The translations under genes were made by a program, and so were the position numbers. Below the pieces are notes generated by a model. The model was not told where the DNA came from. It worked only from the letters and a program-made list of their open reading frames with translations, and searched no databases. 22,641 nucleotides of DNA from JAFARZ01 sp035651595 (lineage in GTDB: Bacteria; Actinomycetota; Actinomycetes; Streptosporangiales; Streptosporangiaceae): NCBI GenBank assembly GCA_035651595.1, contig DASRFJ010000213.1, positions 1 through 22,641 of the forward strand, written 5' to 3'. How positions within the stretch are numbered: position 1 is the first letter of the stretch; each line of letters starts with the position of its first letter. Positions 1 to 8,232 of this stretch are shown here, piece after piece.

Positions 1-48
1 ACCCGCCGCGCCGCCGCGGACGCCCTGGAACGGCGCCAGCGGCAGTAG
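1..48 (+). CDS. C-terminal end of a plus-strand gene (partial)
   Basis: Frame 1 from the first base reads TRRAAADALERRQRQ and stops at TAG (46-48). The codons end mostly in G or C, and the stop lies only 11 nt from the end of the convergent yciO gene, which is normal tail-to-tail packing in actinomycetes. Only 15 residues are visible, rich in Ala, Arg and Gln, so no family can be named. It could be a chance open stretch. Confidence 0.4.
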   Translation, partial: TRRAAADALERRQRQ

Positions 49-59
49 GGCCAGCCGCC

Positions 60-680
60 TCACTCGAACCGGCTGGGGTCCCCGGCGCCGACGCGGAGGA
101 TCTCCGGCTCGTCCTCGGACAGGTCGACCACGGTGGTGGGCACGATGCCGCACTCGCCCGCGTCGACGACCGCGTCGACCACGTGGTCGAGCTGCTCCTT
201 GATCTCCCAGCCGGACGTCAGCGGCTCCTCCTGCCCGGGCAGCAGCAGGGTGCTCGACACGAGCGGCTCGCCGAGCTCGGCCAGCAGCGCCTGGGTCACC
301 GTGTGACGGGGGATACGCACGCCGACGGTCTTCTTCCCCGGGTGCTGCAGCATGCGCGGCACCTCTTTGGTGGCGGACAGGATGAACGTGTAGCTGCCGG
401 GCGTCGCGGCCTTGATGGCCCGGAACACCGGGTTGGGCACGTACACGAACTGGCCGAGCTGGGCGAAGTCCTGGCACACCAGCGTGAGGTGGTGCCGGTC
501 GTCGAGGTGGCGGATCGACCTGATCCGCGCGATGGCGTCCCTGCTGCCGATCTGGCACCCCAGCGCATAGCAGGAGTCCGTCGGGTAGGCGATCACGCCG
601 CCAGCGCGCACGATATCGGCGACCTGACCGATCGCGCGCCGCTGCGGGCTGGCCGGATGAATCTCGATGTACCTGGCCAT
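60..680 (-). CDS. yciO: YciO-type L-threonylcarbamoyladenylate synthase family protein
   Basis: A 206-residue protein of the Sua5/YciO/YrdC superfamily, which binds ATP and nucleic acid in a single alpha/beta domain. It fits the YciO branch rather than the TsaC/Sua5 enzymes that make threonylcarbamoyl-AMP for the tRNA t6A modification. From memory E. coli YciO has about the same length and the same landmarks: IHP near the N-terminus, YPTDSCYALGC (residues 32-42), PGSYTFILSATKEVPR in mid protein, VGVRIP, and GVGDxxxFE-like GAGDPSRFE at the C-terminus. The lysine-rich KRxxKP-type loop of TsaC is replaced by RHLDDRHHLT. YciO itself has no settled function. The ATG has no Shine-Dalgarno sequence but a TAAGCT hexamer ends 6 nt before it, so the message may be leaderless. 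Convergent with the gene fragment at 1-48. Confidence 0.88.
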   Translation of the reverse strand: MARYIEIHPASPQRRAIGQVADIVRAGGVIAYPTDSCYALGCQIGSRDAIARIRSIRHLDDRHHLTLVCQDFAQLGQFVYVPNPVFRAIKAATPGSYTFILSATKEVPRMLQHPGKKTVGVRIPRHTVTQALLAELGEPLVSSTLLLPGQEEPLTSGWEIKEQLDHVVDAVVDAGECGIVPTTVVDLSEDEPEILRVGAGDPSRFE

Positions 681-686
681 ATGACC

Positions 687-692
687 AGCTTA
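687..692 (-). promoter_or_regulatory. Putative -10 hexamer TAAGCT, leaderless yciO
   Basis: On the minus strand TAAGCT (TAnnnT) is followed by six bases and then the yciO ATG, placing the predicted transcript start at the A of the start codon. There is no Shine-Dalgarno match and no clear -35. This geometry is typical of leaderless actinobacterial genes. Confidence 0.45.
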
Positions 693-824
693 GAGGTGCC
701 GGCCGCCGGGTGCGGAGGCGGCATGCGGAAGGTAGGCCAGCCCACGCGGGGCCTTGCAGGCGTGCGCTCGCGTAGTGCTCGCGCAGTCCTATTGCCATCG
801 CGCCGCCCCACCCCTCCCAAAACC

Positions 825-1015
825 GAACACAGGCCGCATTCCGGGCACACCGGCAGGCGCGCCAGATTATTGCGGACACTTACCCCCCCGATCTGGGGGG
901 GTAAGTGTCCGCAATAATTTCGACCACTCACTCGGAGCCGGAGCTAGCGCCGAACCTACCGGACATAAATGGGCATTGCGGGCAGCTCGCATAACGAGCG
1001 CGCGGCACGAGCGGA
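825..1015. repeat. Palindromic intergenic repeat element, copy 1
   Basis: The core is a perfect inverted repeat: 24-bp arms at 866-889 and 895-918 around a 5-nt loop GATCT. Each arm starts ATTATTGCGGACACTTA and ends in seven C (or begins with seven G). The 62 bp at 862-923 match 22363-22424 at all but two positions. Similarity continues outside the core: upstream both copies carry ATTCCGGGC followed by a CGGCxGGCGC stretch (838-860 here), and about 50 bp downstream both carry GGCATxGCGGGC followed by GCATxACGAG (972-997 here). The outer limits are estimates. It sits 3' of the GH38 gene and 5' of yciO and could act as a transcription terminator, though there is no U-tract beyond AATAATTT. Confidence 0.85.
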
Positions 1016-1237
1016 GGACCACCAGCGGCAGCACCAGGATGAATACGATCGACAGATCCTGACCCAGGTTATTCGAGCCCCGCGCGACCGGTACGCTACG
1101 GCCGCACGCGGCGACCTCGACGACGAGCAAGCGGCCGCCGAGCCGCTGGCCGGCAACCTGTTCCGCCTGCGCCCCGGCCCCCGCGGCCTGCCCCCGTCCC
1201 GCTTCGCCGGCTAACCCGCGCGCCGCGGTCATCCGGC

Positions 1238-4200
1238 TCAATGCTCGGTGCCGATCGAGACCGGGATCGAGTTCGTGTACCAGACGCGGCCGAAGTACAT
1301 CAGCTTCACCAGCGCCCACCACTGTGCACCCGGCCGTGCGGTGGCCGGGGCATGCACCGCCCACCGCACCGCCACCCGCTCTCCCGGCGCCACGGTGACC
1401 GGAACGGCGCTCGATTCGGTCAGCTCCCAGGTGCCGAACGGCGACACGAGCTGGGCCTCGCCGCGCAGCTCGGAAGCGAGGTGGCTGGTGAGCGAGGCCA
1501 CTACCTCGCCGGCTTCGCCGGGAGCCAGCCGCACCTCGGTCGTGTCCAGGCTCAGCTCCACTTCGCCCGCGGCCGCGCCGTAGTCGGCGAGCATCCGCTC
1601 CATGGCCTCCTCCGGCGGCAGGTCCCGGTCCGGCCACTGCTTCTCGCCCACCGCGACCATGGCGGCGTCCTCGATGAGCAGGCCGGTCGCGTCGGTGGTC
1701 CGGGCGGCGAGGAAATAGCGTCCGGGCGCGGCACCGGGCGTTGCCCGGACCTGGATGTCCCAGCCCGCGTGCGCGCCGGCCGCCAGCTCGTAGCGCAGCG
1801 GGCCGCCGGGCACGCTGACCGCCAGCTCCGGCGGCACGATCAGCGACGCCTCTCCGGCGGCACCCGCGGGGCCGGCGGCGACGGTCAGCCGGACGGTGGC
1901 CGATCCGGTGGCCGGTCCGGTGGCCGATTCGGCGTCGTCGGGCAGGGCGACCCGGGTGGGGGACAGGTGCAGCGCGAGCGGCAGGTTGCCGGCCGGCGCC
2001 GGTCCCTTGCTGTGCAGCCAGTACCGCGTGTACACGGGCTGGATCGGCTCCGCCTGCTGGCCGGCATCGGTCCCGGTGCCAGTGCCGCTGCCAGTGGCGA
2101 TGACAGTGCCTCGGACGCGCAACGCCGCGGTCACCGTGCCGAATGCCGGCATGTCGACAAAGGTGGCACCGTCGGCGACGGGCAGCGCGACGCCGTCGTT
2201 CTCCTCGAGCAGGTCGGTCAGCCACGCGGCCTCGACGCCAGCGGCAAGGCCGATCCGGGCGGTGGTCGCGTGGCCCGCGGTTTCCCGCAGCCGCACCGTG
2301 ATCACGTGCTCGCCGCCGGCCACCGGCACCGGGCGGCCAGCGGCGAGCGGGTTGCCGTGCGGCTTCAGCGCGCTCACCGTGACGTTCCCCGGCTCTACGG
2401 TCAGCAGGCTGAGGTCCGATGCCGCCGCGCCGGGTGCGTCGGGCACGACGGTGAGCAGGTCCTGGCCGTACTCCTCGGCGTGGCGGTTGAGCTCGGCCTG
2501 CCGCCAGTCGCCACGCCCGGCGGCCAGCGCGTACTCGAACGTGTGGCTCCAGTGCTGGAGCGAGAACGCGCTGCCGTCCGGCGCGGTGCGCCGGTCGCCA
2601 TCGATCCAGATACCGGACGGCCACGCGCTGCACGAGCGCATCAGCGACATGTGCAGCGTCCCGTCGGGCGTGACCACGCCGCCCGGGGTACCGCGGTTGA
2701 GGATGGCCACAGACCGGTCAGCAAGGGCCTGTTCGTCCGGTTCGTGCCCATTCACCGGGGGGAGCCATCCCCCCGGACCCCCCTGGCCAACAGGCGGGAC
2801 CTCGACCACGGCGTCGCCAAGATCGTCGATCAGCGCCCGCACGGCGGTGGCGAATTCGGCCGGCCCGGTGCCGGCGACGATGAGCACCGGCAGGTCCCTG
2901 GTGCCGCGCAGGTCCGCGTTGGGCGCGAACGCGTCGGCGCGTGACCGGCGGCCGGGCACCCACACCCGGGCAGCGCCCACCGCGGCCAGTTGCGTGGCCA
3001 GGGCCTGGCCGTATTCCGGCCCCGACCCGGCCAGGACCTCGGAGTTGAACGTGTTCAAATCTGGTCCGCCGAGCGAGATGCGAACGTCGGGCACGTTGGA
3101 GTCAACGTCGATCGCGCCGTACCGCGACCCGTCAGCCTGGCTGCACGTGGCCGTCACGCCGGCCCGGGCGAGCGCGGCGACAAGGTCGCGCAGCAGGTCC
3201 CGGTACGGGCCGTTGTCGTCGGGCGCGATGACCTCGGCCACGCCGATCGCGCGCACCGCATCACCTGACCGGACCCGCGCCGTCGACCCGACCCCGAACC
3301 AGCCGAGGGCCGGGTTGTCCAGGGTGTACCAGGTGTCGGCGGAGTCCACGTCCACGGCGCCGAACGAGCGGCCGATGACCGCCGTCGCGGTCTGGTACAG
3401 CGGCAGCCCGCCCGCCACGTCGGCGGGGAACCGGACGCGCAGCAGGTGATCCTTGCCGATCGAGCCGTCCACGTGCGTGCGGAACTCGACGCGGTCCACG
3501 CCGTCCCACAGCAGCACCTCCTGGGTCACCGACAGGTCGCCGAGCCGGAATGTGACGAGGAGGCGGGAGCCGATCGGGCAGTATTCCGCGCGCACCGTGG
3601 CGGGTACCGAGCCGGAGCCGGTGCCCGGCCCCTTCGGCGACAGGTGCCAGGGGCCCTCGCCGTGCCTGGGGTGCTGCGCGTACTCCTCCTGGAGCACGAG
3701 TTCGTTGCCGGGCCCGCGGAGCAGATCCGTGCCGGTCCACTTGTCGGTGACCTGGATCGTCCCGCCGTGCGCCGGGTCCGCGGTGATCCGGTACGCCGCG
3801 TTCTCGATCGTCACACTCGGGGTCTCCTGCCACTCCTGCGGGTACGGCCCGGACTGGGGCGACACGCTATACCGACGGCAGCCGAATCCCGGCACCTTGC
3901 GGGCGAGGAACGACACCGTCGCCTCGGCCAGCGACCCGTCGTCGTGCCGCCGGATCCCCTCGGTGACCAGGGCCACCGCGGCTCCCGTCTCGTCGTGCAG
4001 CCCCACCCGGTCGGCCTCGCCGGCGCCGAACGTGAGCGTGACCCGCCCCACCCCGTCCATCGGCCGGGCCGACGCGTTCCACAACGAGATACCGCCGCCG
4101 GCGCTCAGCCAGCCGAGCGCGTCGCGTCGCGCGGCACCGGCGCGTTCCCAGGCTTCCCGCCACGCGCCGACCAGGTCCAGGTAGACCTGGTCGCCCTCGA

Positions 4201-5608
4201 CCCCGGTGATCGCGTCGTGGTGCGCGCCGAACGCGAGCATCCGCCACACCTTGTCCAGTGACGCGTGCGGATACGGTGCGCCCGCCAGCATGGCCAGCGT
4301 GCCGAGCCGCTCGGCGTCGGCGACCGCGGTCTCGATGGCCCGCTGCGCCTGCTTGGTGTCGATGCAGGACACGTCCTTGCCCGTGTACACCGGGTTCATG
4401 TCCCTGGACTGCGGGGTGAACCACGCCGCGCCGTCCGCGGCCGCGCCGCGCACCGCCGCGAAGAACTCACTCGGCACCGCGGTCACGAACCTCGGCCACA
4501 CGTAGCGCTGGTTCCAGGAGCGGTGCACGTCGGTCACCCAGCGGGCCGGGATCACGTGGTCGGAGCCGACCGGGAGCATCACGTTCCGCGTCGTGGCGAC
4601 CCGCGCCAGACCGCGGAACTGCTCGTACGCCTTCTGCTCGGCGGTCGCCAGGTCCGGCGGGGCGTGCAGAACCCAGCCGGCCCCGTAGTGATGCGGCATG
4701 TAGTGGGTGAGCAGACCGGTACCGTCCGGCGAGATCCACTCGAACTCGCTGGTGAACTGCATACGACCGACCCCGCCGCCCTCGGCGCCGGCCGGGCCCC
4801 ACTGGTGGAACGGCCCGCGCGCCCAGGCGCTCGAGGTCAGCCCCGCCTGCGCCATCAGCCCCGGATACCCGGGGTCGTGCCCGAACACGTCGAGCATCCA
4901 CGCGGTTCGCGGATTCCCGCCTGCCACGTCCCGCTGATACCCGATCCCGTACACGGCGTTGCGGATTGTCGACTCGGCGCAGGTCAGGTTCGTGTTGGGC
5001 TCGTTGTAGTTGCCACCGACGATCTCGACGCGGCCATCCGCGATCAGCCGCCGCAGGTCGGCGCGCTGATCGGGAAACGCGTCGAGGAACGGCTTCAGGT
5101 AGTCGAGTTCCGCCAGCACGAACTTGTAGTCCGGATCGCGCCGTGCCTTCTCGAGGTGAATGTGGACAAGTTCAAGTGCGGTCCGCACGTCCGGCAGCGA
5201 GCCGTCCTCGTCCGGCATGACCAGCCGGGCCTCGGTGAACTGGCCCTGGGTGTTCCACCACAGCGGGTCGTAGTGGAAATGGCTGACCATCCACATCGTC
5301 CAGCCCGGCTCCGCGACGGTGATGTCCGCCTGCGCCGTCGCGTCCGCCGCTGTCACGGTCACTCGCCGGGTGCTGCCCGGCTGATAGGGCGCGGCTATCT
5401 CGATCGGGACCTCGGCCGTCCGCTCTTCGCCAGGATCAAGACCAGTTATCCCGAACGGTCCGGGGTTACTCACCCCGGGCCCTGCCACATGCACGATGGC
5501 TTCGGTTACCGCCGGGTGCTCGTTCACCAGAGTCACCCGGATCACCTGGTAGGGCCGCTGCGTGGTACCGAGGAACAGATCCGTGGACTCGATAGCGGAG
5601 ATGCGCAT
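1238..5608 (-). CDS. Glycoside hydrolase family 38 (alpha-mannosidase type) with C-terminal NEW3-like domain
   Basis: A 1456-residue protein. After an N-terminal beta-rich region (about 1-100) comes the GH38 catalytic domain, with HFHYD at 110-114 (zinc ligands His and Asp in this family), AWMLDVFGHD at 236-245 whose first Asp (240) aligns with the family nucleophile, and HHDAITG at 463-469 (a further zinc ligand, in the helical middle domain). The GH38 C-terminal beta domains follow, then two Thr/Gly/Ala-rich linkers and a final beta-sandwich that resembles NEW3. Such enzymes hydrolyse alpha-mannosides; the exact substrate cannot be read here. I see no signal peptide, so it is probably cytoplasmic. 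The frame stays open upstream of MRISAIES to 6862, but that part is a shadow of the ferritin-like gene, so I start at the ATG ending at 5608. This overlaps the previous gene by 67 bp, which suggests co-transcription. No strong Shine-Dalgarno is visible. Confidence 0.9.
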   Translation of the reverse strand: MRISAIESTDLFLGTTQRPYQVIRVTLVNEHPAVTEAIVHVAGPGVSNPGPFGITGLDPGEERTAEVPIEIAAPYQPGSTRRVTVTAADATAQADITVAEPGWTMWMVSHFHYDPLWWNTQGQFTEARLVMPDEDGSLPDVRTALELVHIHLEKARRDPDYKFVLAELDYLKPFLDAFPDQRADLRRLIADGRVEIVGGNYNEPNTNLTCAESTIRNAVYGIGYQRDVAGGNPRTAWMLDVFGHDPGYPGLMAQAGLTSSAWARGPFHQWGPAGAEGGGVGRMQFTSEFEWISPDGTGLLTHYMPHHYGAGWVLHAPPDLATAEQKAYEQFRGLARVATTRNVMLPVGSDHVIPARWVTDVHRSWNQRYVWPRFVTAVPSEFFAAVRGAAADGAAWFTPQSRDMNPVYTGKDVSCIDTKQAQRAIETAVADAERLGTLAMLAGAPYPHASLDKVWRMLAFGAHHDAITGVEGDQVYLDLVGAWREAWERAGAARRDALGWLSAGGGISLWNASARPMDGVGRVTLTFGAGEADRVGLHDETGAAVALVTEGIRRHDDGSLAEATVSFLARKVPGFGCRRYSVSPQSGPYPQEWQETPSVTIENAAYRITADPAHGGTIQVTDKWTGTDLLRGPGNELVLQEEYAQHPRHGEGPWHLSPKGPGTGSGSVPATVRAEYCPIGSRLLVTFRLGDLSVTQEVLLWDGVDRVEFRTHVDGSIGKDHLLRVRFPADVAGGLPLYQTATAVIGRSFGAVDVDSADTWYTLDNPALGWFGVGSTARVRSGDAVRAIGVAEVIAPDDNGPYRDLLRDLVAALARAGVTATCSQADGSRYGAIDVDSNVPDVRISLGGPDLNTFNSEVLAGSGPEYGQALATQLAAVGAARVWVPGRRSRADAFAPNADLRGTRDLPVLIVAGTGPAEFATAVRALIDDLGDAVVEVPPVGQGGPGGWLPPVNGHEPDEQALADRSVAILNRGTPGGVVTPDGTLHMSLMRSCSAWPSGIWIDGDRRTAPDGSAFSLQHWSHTFEYALAAGRGDWRQAELNRHAEEYGQDLLTVVPDAPGAAASDLSLLTVEPGNVTVSALKPHGNPLAAGRPVPVAGGEHVITVRLRETAGHATTARIGLAAGVEAAWLTDLLEENDGVALPVADGATFVDMPAFGTVTAALRVRGTVIATGSGTGTGTDAGQQAEPIQPVYTRYWLHSKGPAPAGNLPLALHLSPTRVALPDDAESATGPATGSATVRLTVAAGPAGAAGEASLIVPPELAVSVPGGPLRYELAAGAHAGWDIQVRATPGAAPGRYFLAARTTDATGLLIEDAAMVAVGEKQWPDRDLPPEEAMERMLADYGAAAGEVELSLDTTEVRLAPGEAGEVVASLTSHLASELRGEAQLVSPFGTWELTESSAVPVTVAPGERVAVRWAVHAPATARPGAQWWALVKLMYFGRVWYTNSIPVSIGTEH
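1896..1931. repeat. Three 12-bp tandem units in the GH38 linker
   Basis: Three successive copies of GTGGCCGRTCCG-like units (1896, 1908, 1920; third unit ends ATTCG). On the minus strand they encode an Ala-Thr-Gly/Pro rich interdomain linker (ESATGPATGSAT). A similar Thr-Gly-Ser run is encoded near 2075-2105. The length of such linkers often varies between strains by slippage. Confidence 0.7.
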
Positions 5609-6903
5609 AAGCCCATCGTCGCACGGACAGGCCGTAGCTCCTGGGGCACGTGTGTTATCAACGACGCCGCGATTCTCGTGGCGGAAGCGGCCGCTTCGCC
5701 GGCCGGCGCGGGCGCGCCGGGCAGCGTGGCGGCGGCCGCGGCGCGGGTGGCGAGCAGCGCCGCACGCTCGGCGAGCAGTGCCCAGGCAGGTTCGCGCCAC
5801 GGGACGAAGTTGCCGAACTGGTAGTACATCTCGAACGCGGGGCCTGCCGTGCGGCCCGGGTGGTCCGGCCCGGCCGGCATCGCGGTGAGCGCCCGGCCGA
5901 GCGGCCTGAGCACGCCGCCCATCAGGTCGAAAGCGGCGCCGACCAGCACCTGGAGCTGCTCGCCGGTTTCGTCGGTGTGCGTGAAGAACCGGTTGAGCAC
6001 CTGGAGCAGGGTCTCGTAGCCGAGGTTGAACACCTCGGCGACGGTGCGGGTGAGCGGATCGGTGAGCAGCGGCTGCGGCTCGGCGACATCGTACGGCTGC
6101 CGGGTGAACGCGGCGATGACCGGGTGTGCGGGCCGGAACGCCGGATCGGCGTCGGTGAGCTTGGTGTACTCCTCCCAGATGCCGAGAAAGCGGCCATAGT
6201 GCGCGTCCCGCCAGTCGCCCCGCGCGCCCTCGCCCTGCTCGATGATCTCGTTGATCGCGGCCGTCGCCGACGCGAGGTCCCGCACGGCGATCAGCTGCGG
6301 CCAGCGGAACAGGTCCGGTGTCGCCTGGGTCCGCGGCGGCCCGACGAACAGCGCCCGCTCGCCGATCCGGGCGCAGAGCGCGGCCAGCCCCTGCTCGATA
6401 CCGCGATACAGGTGCCCGACCGTGCCGAAGTCCTGCGCCCGAGGCATGGCTTCCCCGGATTCGATCGGCGCGTGTGGCGGCACCGTCGGCACGAAGCCGG
6501 CCGCGTCCATCCGTGGCATGCCCTCGGGGCGCTCCAGGTACAGGAAATGCGTCAGTGCGTCGGTGCCGAACGGCAGCAGCCGGAACTGCACGCCGCCCGG
6601 CAGGTCGTCGCTGCGCCGCGGAAAGTTCGGCCTGCTCAGCGGCGGCGCGGCGCCGATCGACGTCATCACGTTGAAGACCAGCGCCAGGTGCAGCATCTCC
6701 TCGATGGCGATGCCGGTCAGCAGTTCCCGCCAGCGGGCCACCGCGGCGGCCTGCTCCGCGGTAAGCCCGTCGCCGGGCCCACTCTTGAGGCTGAAGCTCG
6801 CGTACAGGTACTGGCACATGATCAGGTGCTCGACCTGGGCGGCCTCGGCCAGCAGGTACCACAGGTGCTCGCGGTGCTCTACGACGATGGTGGGTTCAGC
6901 CAT
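5542..6903 (-). CDS. Ferritin-like domain protein (VioB/RebD-related diiron fold)
   Basis: 453 residues. The N-terminal half is a ferritin-like four-helix domain: HREHLWYLLAEAAQVEHLIMC (about 10-30) gives Glu and His ligands, and IAIEEMLHLALVFN (about 71-84) gives the EExxH helix. A second pair is likely near HYGRFLGIWEEY (about 230). The family (ferritin-like, Pfam PF12902 by recall) includes the domain of the iminophenyl-pyruvate dimer synthases VioB, RebD and StaD, but most members are uncharacterised, so no reaction is assigned. The last about 60 residues are Ala/Pro-rich and probably disordered, and the 3' end overlaps the GH38 gene by 67 bp. It is divergent from the biosynthetic operon at 7068 across 164 bp. 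It lacks a Shine-Dalgarno but has TAAAAT six bases before the ATG, a good leaderless promoter. Confidence 0.82.
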   Translation of the reverse strand: MAEPTIVVEHREHLWYLLAEAAQVEHLIMCQYLYASFSLKSGPGDGLTAEQAAAVARWRELLTGIAIEEMLHLALVFNVMTSIGAAPPLSRPNFPRRSDDLPGGVQFRLLPFGTDALTHFLYLERPEGMPRMDAAGFVPTVPPHAPIESGEAMPRAQDFGTVGHLYRGIEQGLAALCARIGERALFVGPPRTQATPDLFRWPQLIAVRDLASATAAINEIIEQGEGARGDWRDAHYGRFLGIWEEYTKLTDADPAFRPAHPVIAAFTRQPYDVAEPQPLLTDPLTRTVAEVFNLGYETLLQVLNRFFTHTDETGEQLQVLVGAAFDLMGGVLRPLGRALTAMPAGPDHPGRTAGPAFEMYYQFGNFVPWREPAWALLAERAALLATRAAAAATLPGAPAPAGEAAASATRIAASLITHVPQELRPVRATMGLCASPLSSPRICSSVPRSGPTR

Positions 6904-6909
6904 GGCTGC

Positions 6910-6915
6910 ATTTTA
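6910..6915 (-). promoter_or_regulatory. Putative -10 hexamer TAAAAT, leaderless ferritin-like gene
   Basis: On the minus strand TAAAAT is followed by GCAGCC and then the ATG. This is close to the TATAAT consensus and would start the transcript at the start codon. No convincing -35 is present. Confidence 0.5.
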
Positions 6916-7067
6916 CTGCTGTGCCTTCTGCCGATTCCGGCAGACCCAGTGAAGGATGATCAAATATTGACTCGATTTTTTGTCCTGCGCGCGTTTCGTG
7001 GCGAATCTGAGGGAAACGGTGACTATTCATCAGGACAAGAGAAGTGCGATCCAGGGAATAGAGGGTC

Positions 7068-8219
7068 ATGCCGGTTGCGCCAATCAACGATCAGCGATCG
7101 TTCCAGATCAGCGAGGTAACTGACTGGGTAACTGACCTGATCGAGCGCAGACCTCGCAAGCCCGTCCATCAGCTCGGGGCAGAAAGATGGCGGCTGATGG
7201 CGAGACACTGGATCCGGGTATGGCAGAATTCCACGAAAGAACCGCTACCGTTGAAAATGGAGACCATAGAACGATTCGTCTCCACCATGCACGCCGAAGG
7301 AGATCTGTCACAGGAACAGATCAACCACTTGTGTCAAGTCATTCTCGCGCCATCGGCGGAATCATTGGATCTGTGGCTCGCGGATACGATCGAACGCTTC
7401 ATGTGGCGGATCCGGCCGTGGATACCCCTGTGGACATCCTTCGCTGACTGGTCGGTGAACTGGTGCATGCACCGACGTCGCAAACAACTGGTCTTCCTGG
7501 CCAGGGACATGCTGTCCACCTATCTCACCGCTCGTAAGCTCGAAGGAAGCTCGATGAACGGCCTTGACCTGCGAGTCGTGCACGCCTGCCGGAACACGCA
7601 AGGCGCGCCGCGCGAGGTGTTCGGCCTGCCAGACCCCGATGACGTGACGGCGGAGTCGGTGGCCCTGGTCGACTCCGGATGCTACGGCACCGTCATCGGC
7701 CAGCTGGCCGAAGAGCTGACCGAAGACGATGCCGAGTCGGAAAAGCCTGCGTGCATCTTCTATTTCAGCCGCAATCCAAAGATCTTCGGTTTCATCAACT
7801 ATCTCGTGGGTCCGGCTATCCTCGAAGAAGACATCATCGGGCACGACGTCGCGGACTTCGTGATCTATGCGGGTGATCTTCTCGAGTCGCTACCCAAGCC
7901 TTATCACATCGTCCGGCAGCATGATGATTTCGTCGCACGGACACAGGACCTCCTCACTTTTTGCCTGAGTATGGCCACCCTGAGCGAAATCCGTGACTAT
8001 GTGGATGCGGGACCTATGATCTCGATACCGCAAGCTCAGCGCCGGGCTCACGAATTGTACGACACTTATATCAACGCGCAGGATAATCCAGTTCTCGACG
8101 ACTCTCTTCTTTTCGGAACGCCAGCGCCAAAATGCCTCCCGGCAAGTTACGGTTTCAACGATGTCGGCTATGAGAGCTACGCGCCTCAAGACGAGATTTT
8201 CGGGCCTGTGCCGGGCTGA
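7068..8219 (+). CDS. Protein resembling the C-terminal half of COG5610-type HAD proteins
   Basis: 383 residues, first gene of the biosynthetic operon. I do not recognise a defined family with certainty. Three segments recall the C-terminal half of COG5610 proteins (HAD-related proteins often found in polysaccharide and glycosylation loci): VFLARDMLSTYLTARKLEG (142-160), VALVDSGCYGTVIGQLAEEL (198-217; family pattern VDIGWxGT) and DLLESLPKPYHIV (270-282; family pattern of a Leu/Glu segment followed by Pro). No N-terminal HAD DxD motif is seen, so phosphatase activity is not supported. The gene is visibly less GC-rich than its neighbours, which suggests transfer. The start is supported by GAGGG but only 2 nt from the ATG, which is unusually close; no earlier in-frame start exists because of a stop. 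The next gene follows after 13 nt. Confidence 0.6.
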   Translation: MPVAPINDQRSFQISEVTDWVTDLIERRPRKPVHQLGAERWRLMARHWIRVWQNSTKEPLPLKMETIERFVSTMHAEGDLSQEQINHLCQVILAPSAESLDLWLADTIERFMWRIRPWIPLWTSFADWSVNWCMHRRRKQLVFLARDMLSTYLTARKLEGSSMNGLDLRVVHACRNTQGAPREVFGLPDPDDVTAESVALVDSGCYGTVIGQLAEELTEDDAESEKPACIFYFSRNPKIFGFINYLVGPAILEEDIIGHDVADFVIYAGDLLESLPKPYHIVRQHDDFVARTQDLLTFCLSMATLSEIRDYVDAGPMISIPQAQRRAHELYDTYINAQDNPVLDDSLLFGTPAPKCLPASYGFNDVGYESYAPQDEIFGPVPG

Positions 8220-8232
8220 ACGGAGGTGTGCG

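Larger units (their letters stand above)
681..1237. other. Gene-free region containing palindromic repeat copy 1
   Basis: 557 bp between the start of yciO and the end of the GH38 gene. Positions 690-820 show nothing beyond the yciO -10 hexamer. About 825-1015 is the repeat element listed separately. From 1016 to 1237 I see no convincing gene. Open frames cross it on both strands, including an 81-codon plus-strand frame (969-1214) and a minus-strand stretch with a short hydrophobic run near 1000-1070, but none has a start with a ribosome-binding site or a recognisable product. Confidence 0.6.

Noticed and set aside
183..917. 244-codon plus-strand open frame opposite yciO
   Set aside because: Antisense of yciO with biased composition. 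Its C-terminal peptide is simply the translated palindromic repeat and recurs at copy 2.
969..1214. 81-codon plus-strand open frame
   Set aside because: Starts inside the repeat element, has no ribosome-binding site and a Gln/Arg/Ala-rich low-information sequence.
867..2633. 588-codon minus-strand open frame
   Set aside because: Mostly an Arg/Ala-rich shadow of the GH38 gene. A short hydrophobic run (SIVFILVLPLVVL) near 1000-1070 is notable, but no start codon with a ribosome-binding site precedes it.
1241..2944. 567-codon plus-strand frame opposite GH38
   Set aside because: Antisense shadow with Arg/Gly/His-rich composition and no domain.
5609..6862. Upstream extension of the GH38 reading frame to an 1874-residue protein
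   Set aside because: This part is an Arg/Ala-rich shadow of the ferritin-like gene in another frame, which has clear helices and metal ligands; the GH38 protein starts naturally at MRISAIES.
6967..6972. TTGACT as a -35 box for the biosynthetic operon
   Set aside because: No acceptable -10 hexamer stands 16-19 bp downstream, so no promoter is claimed.
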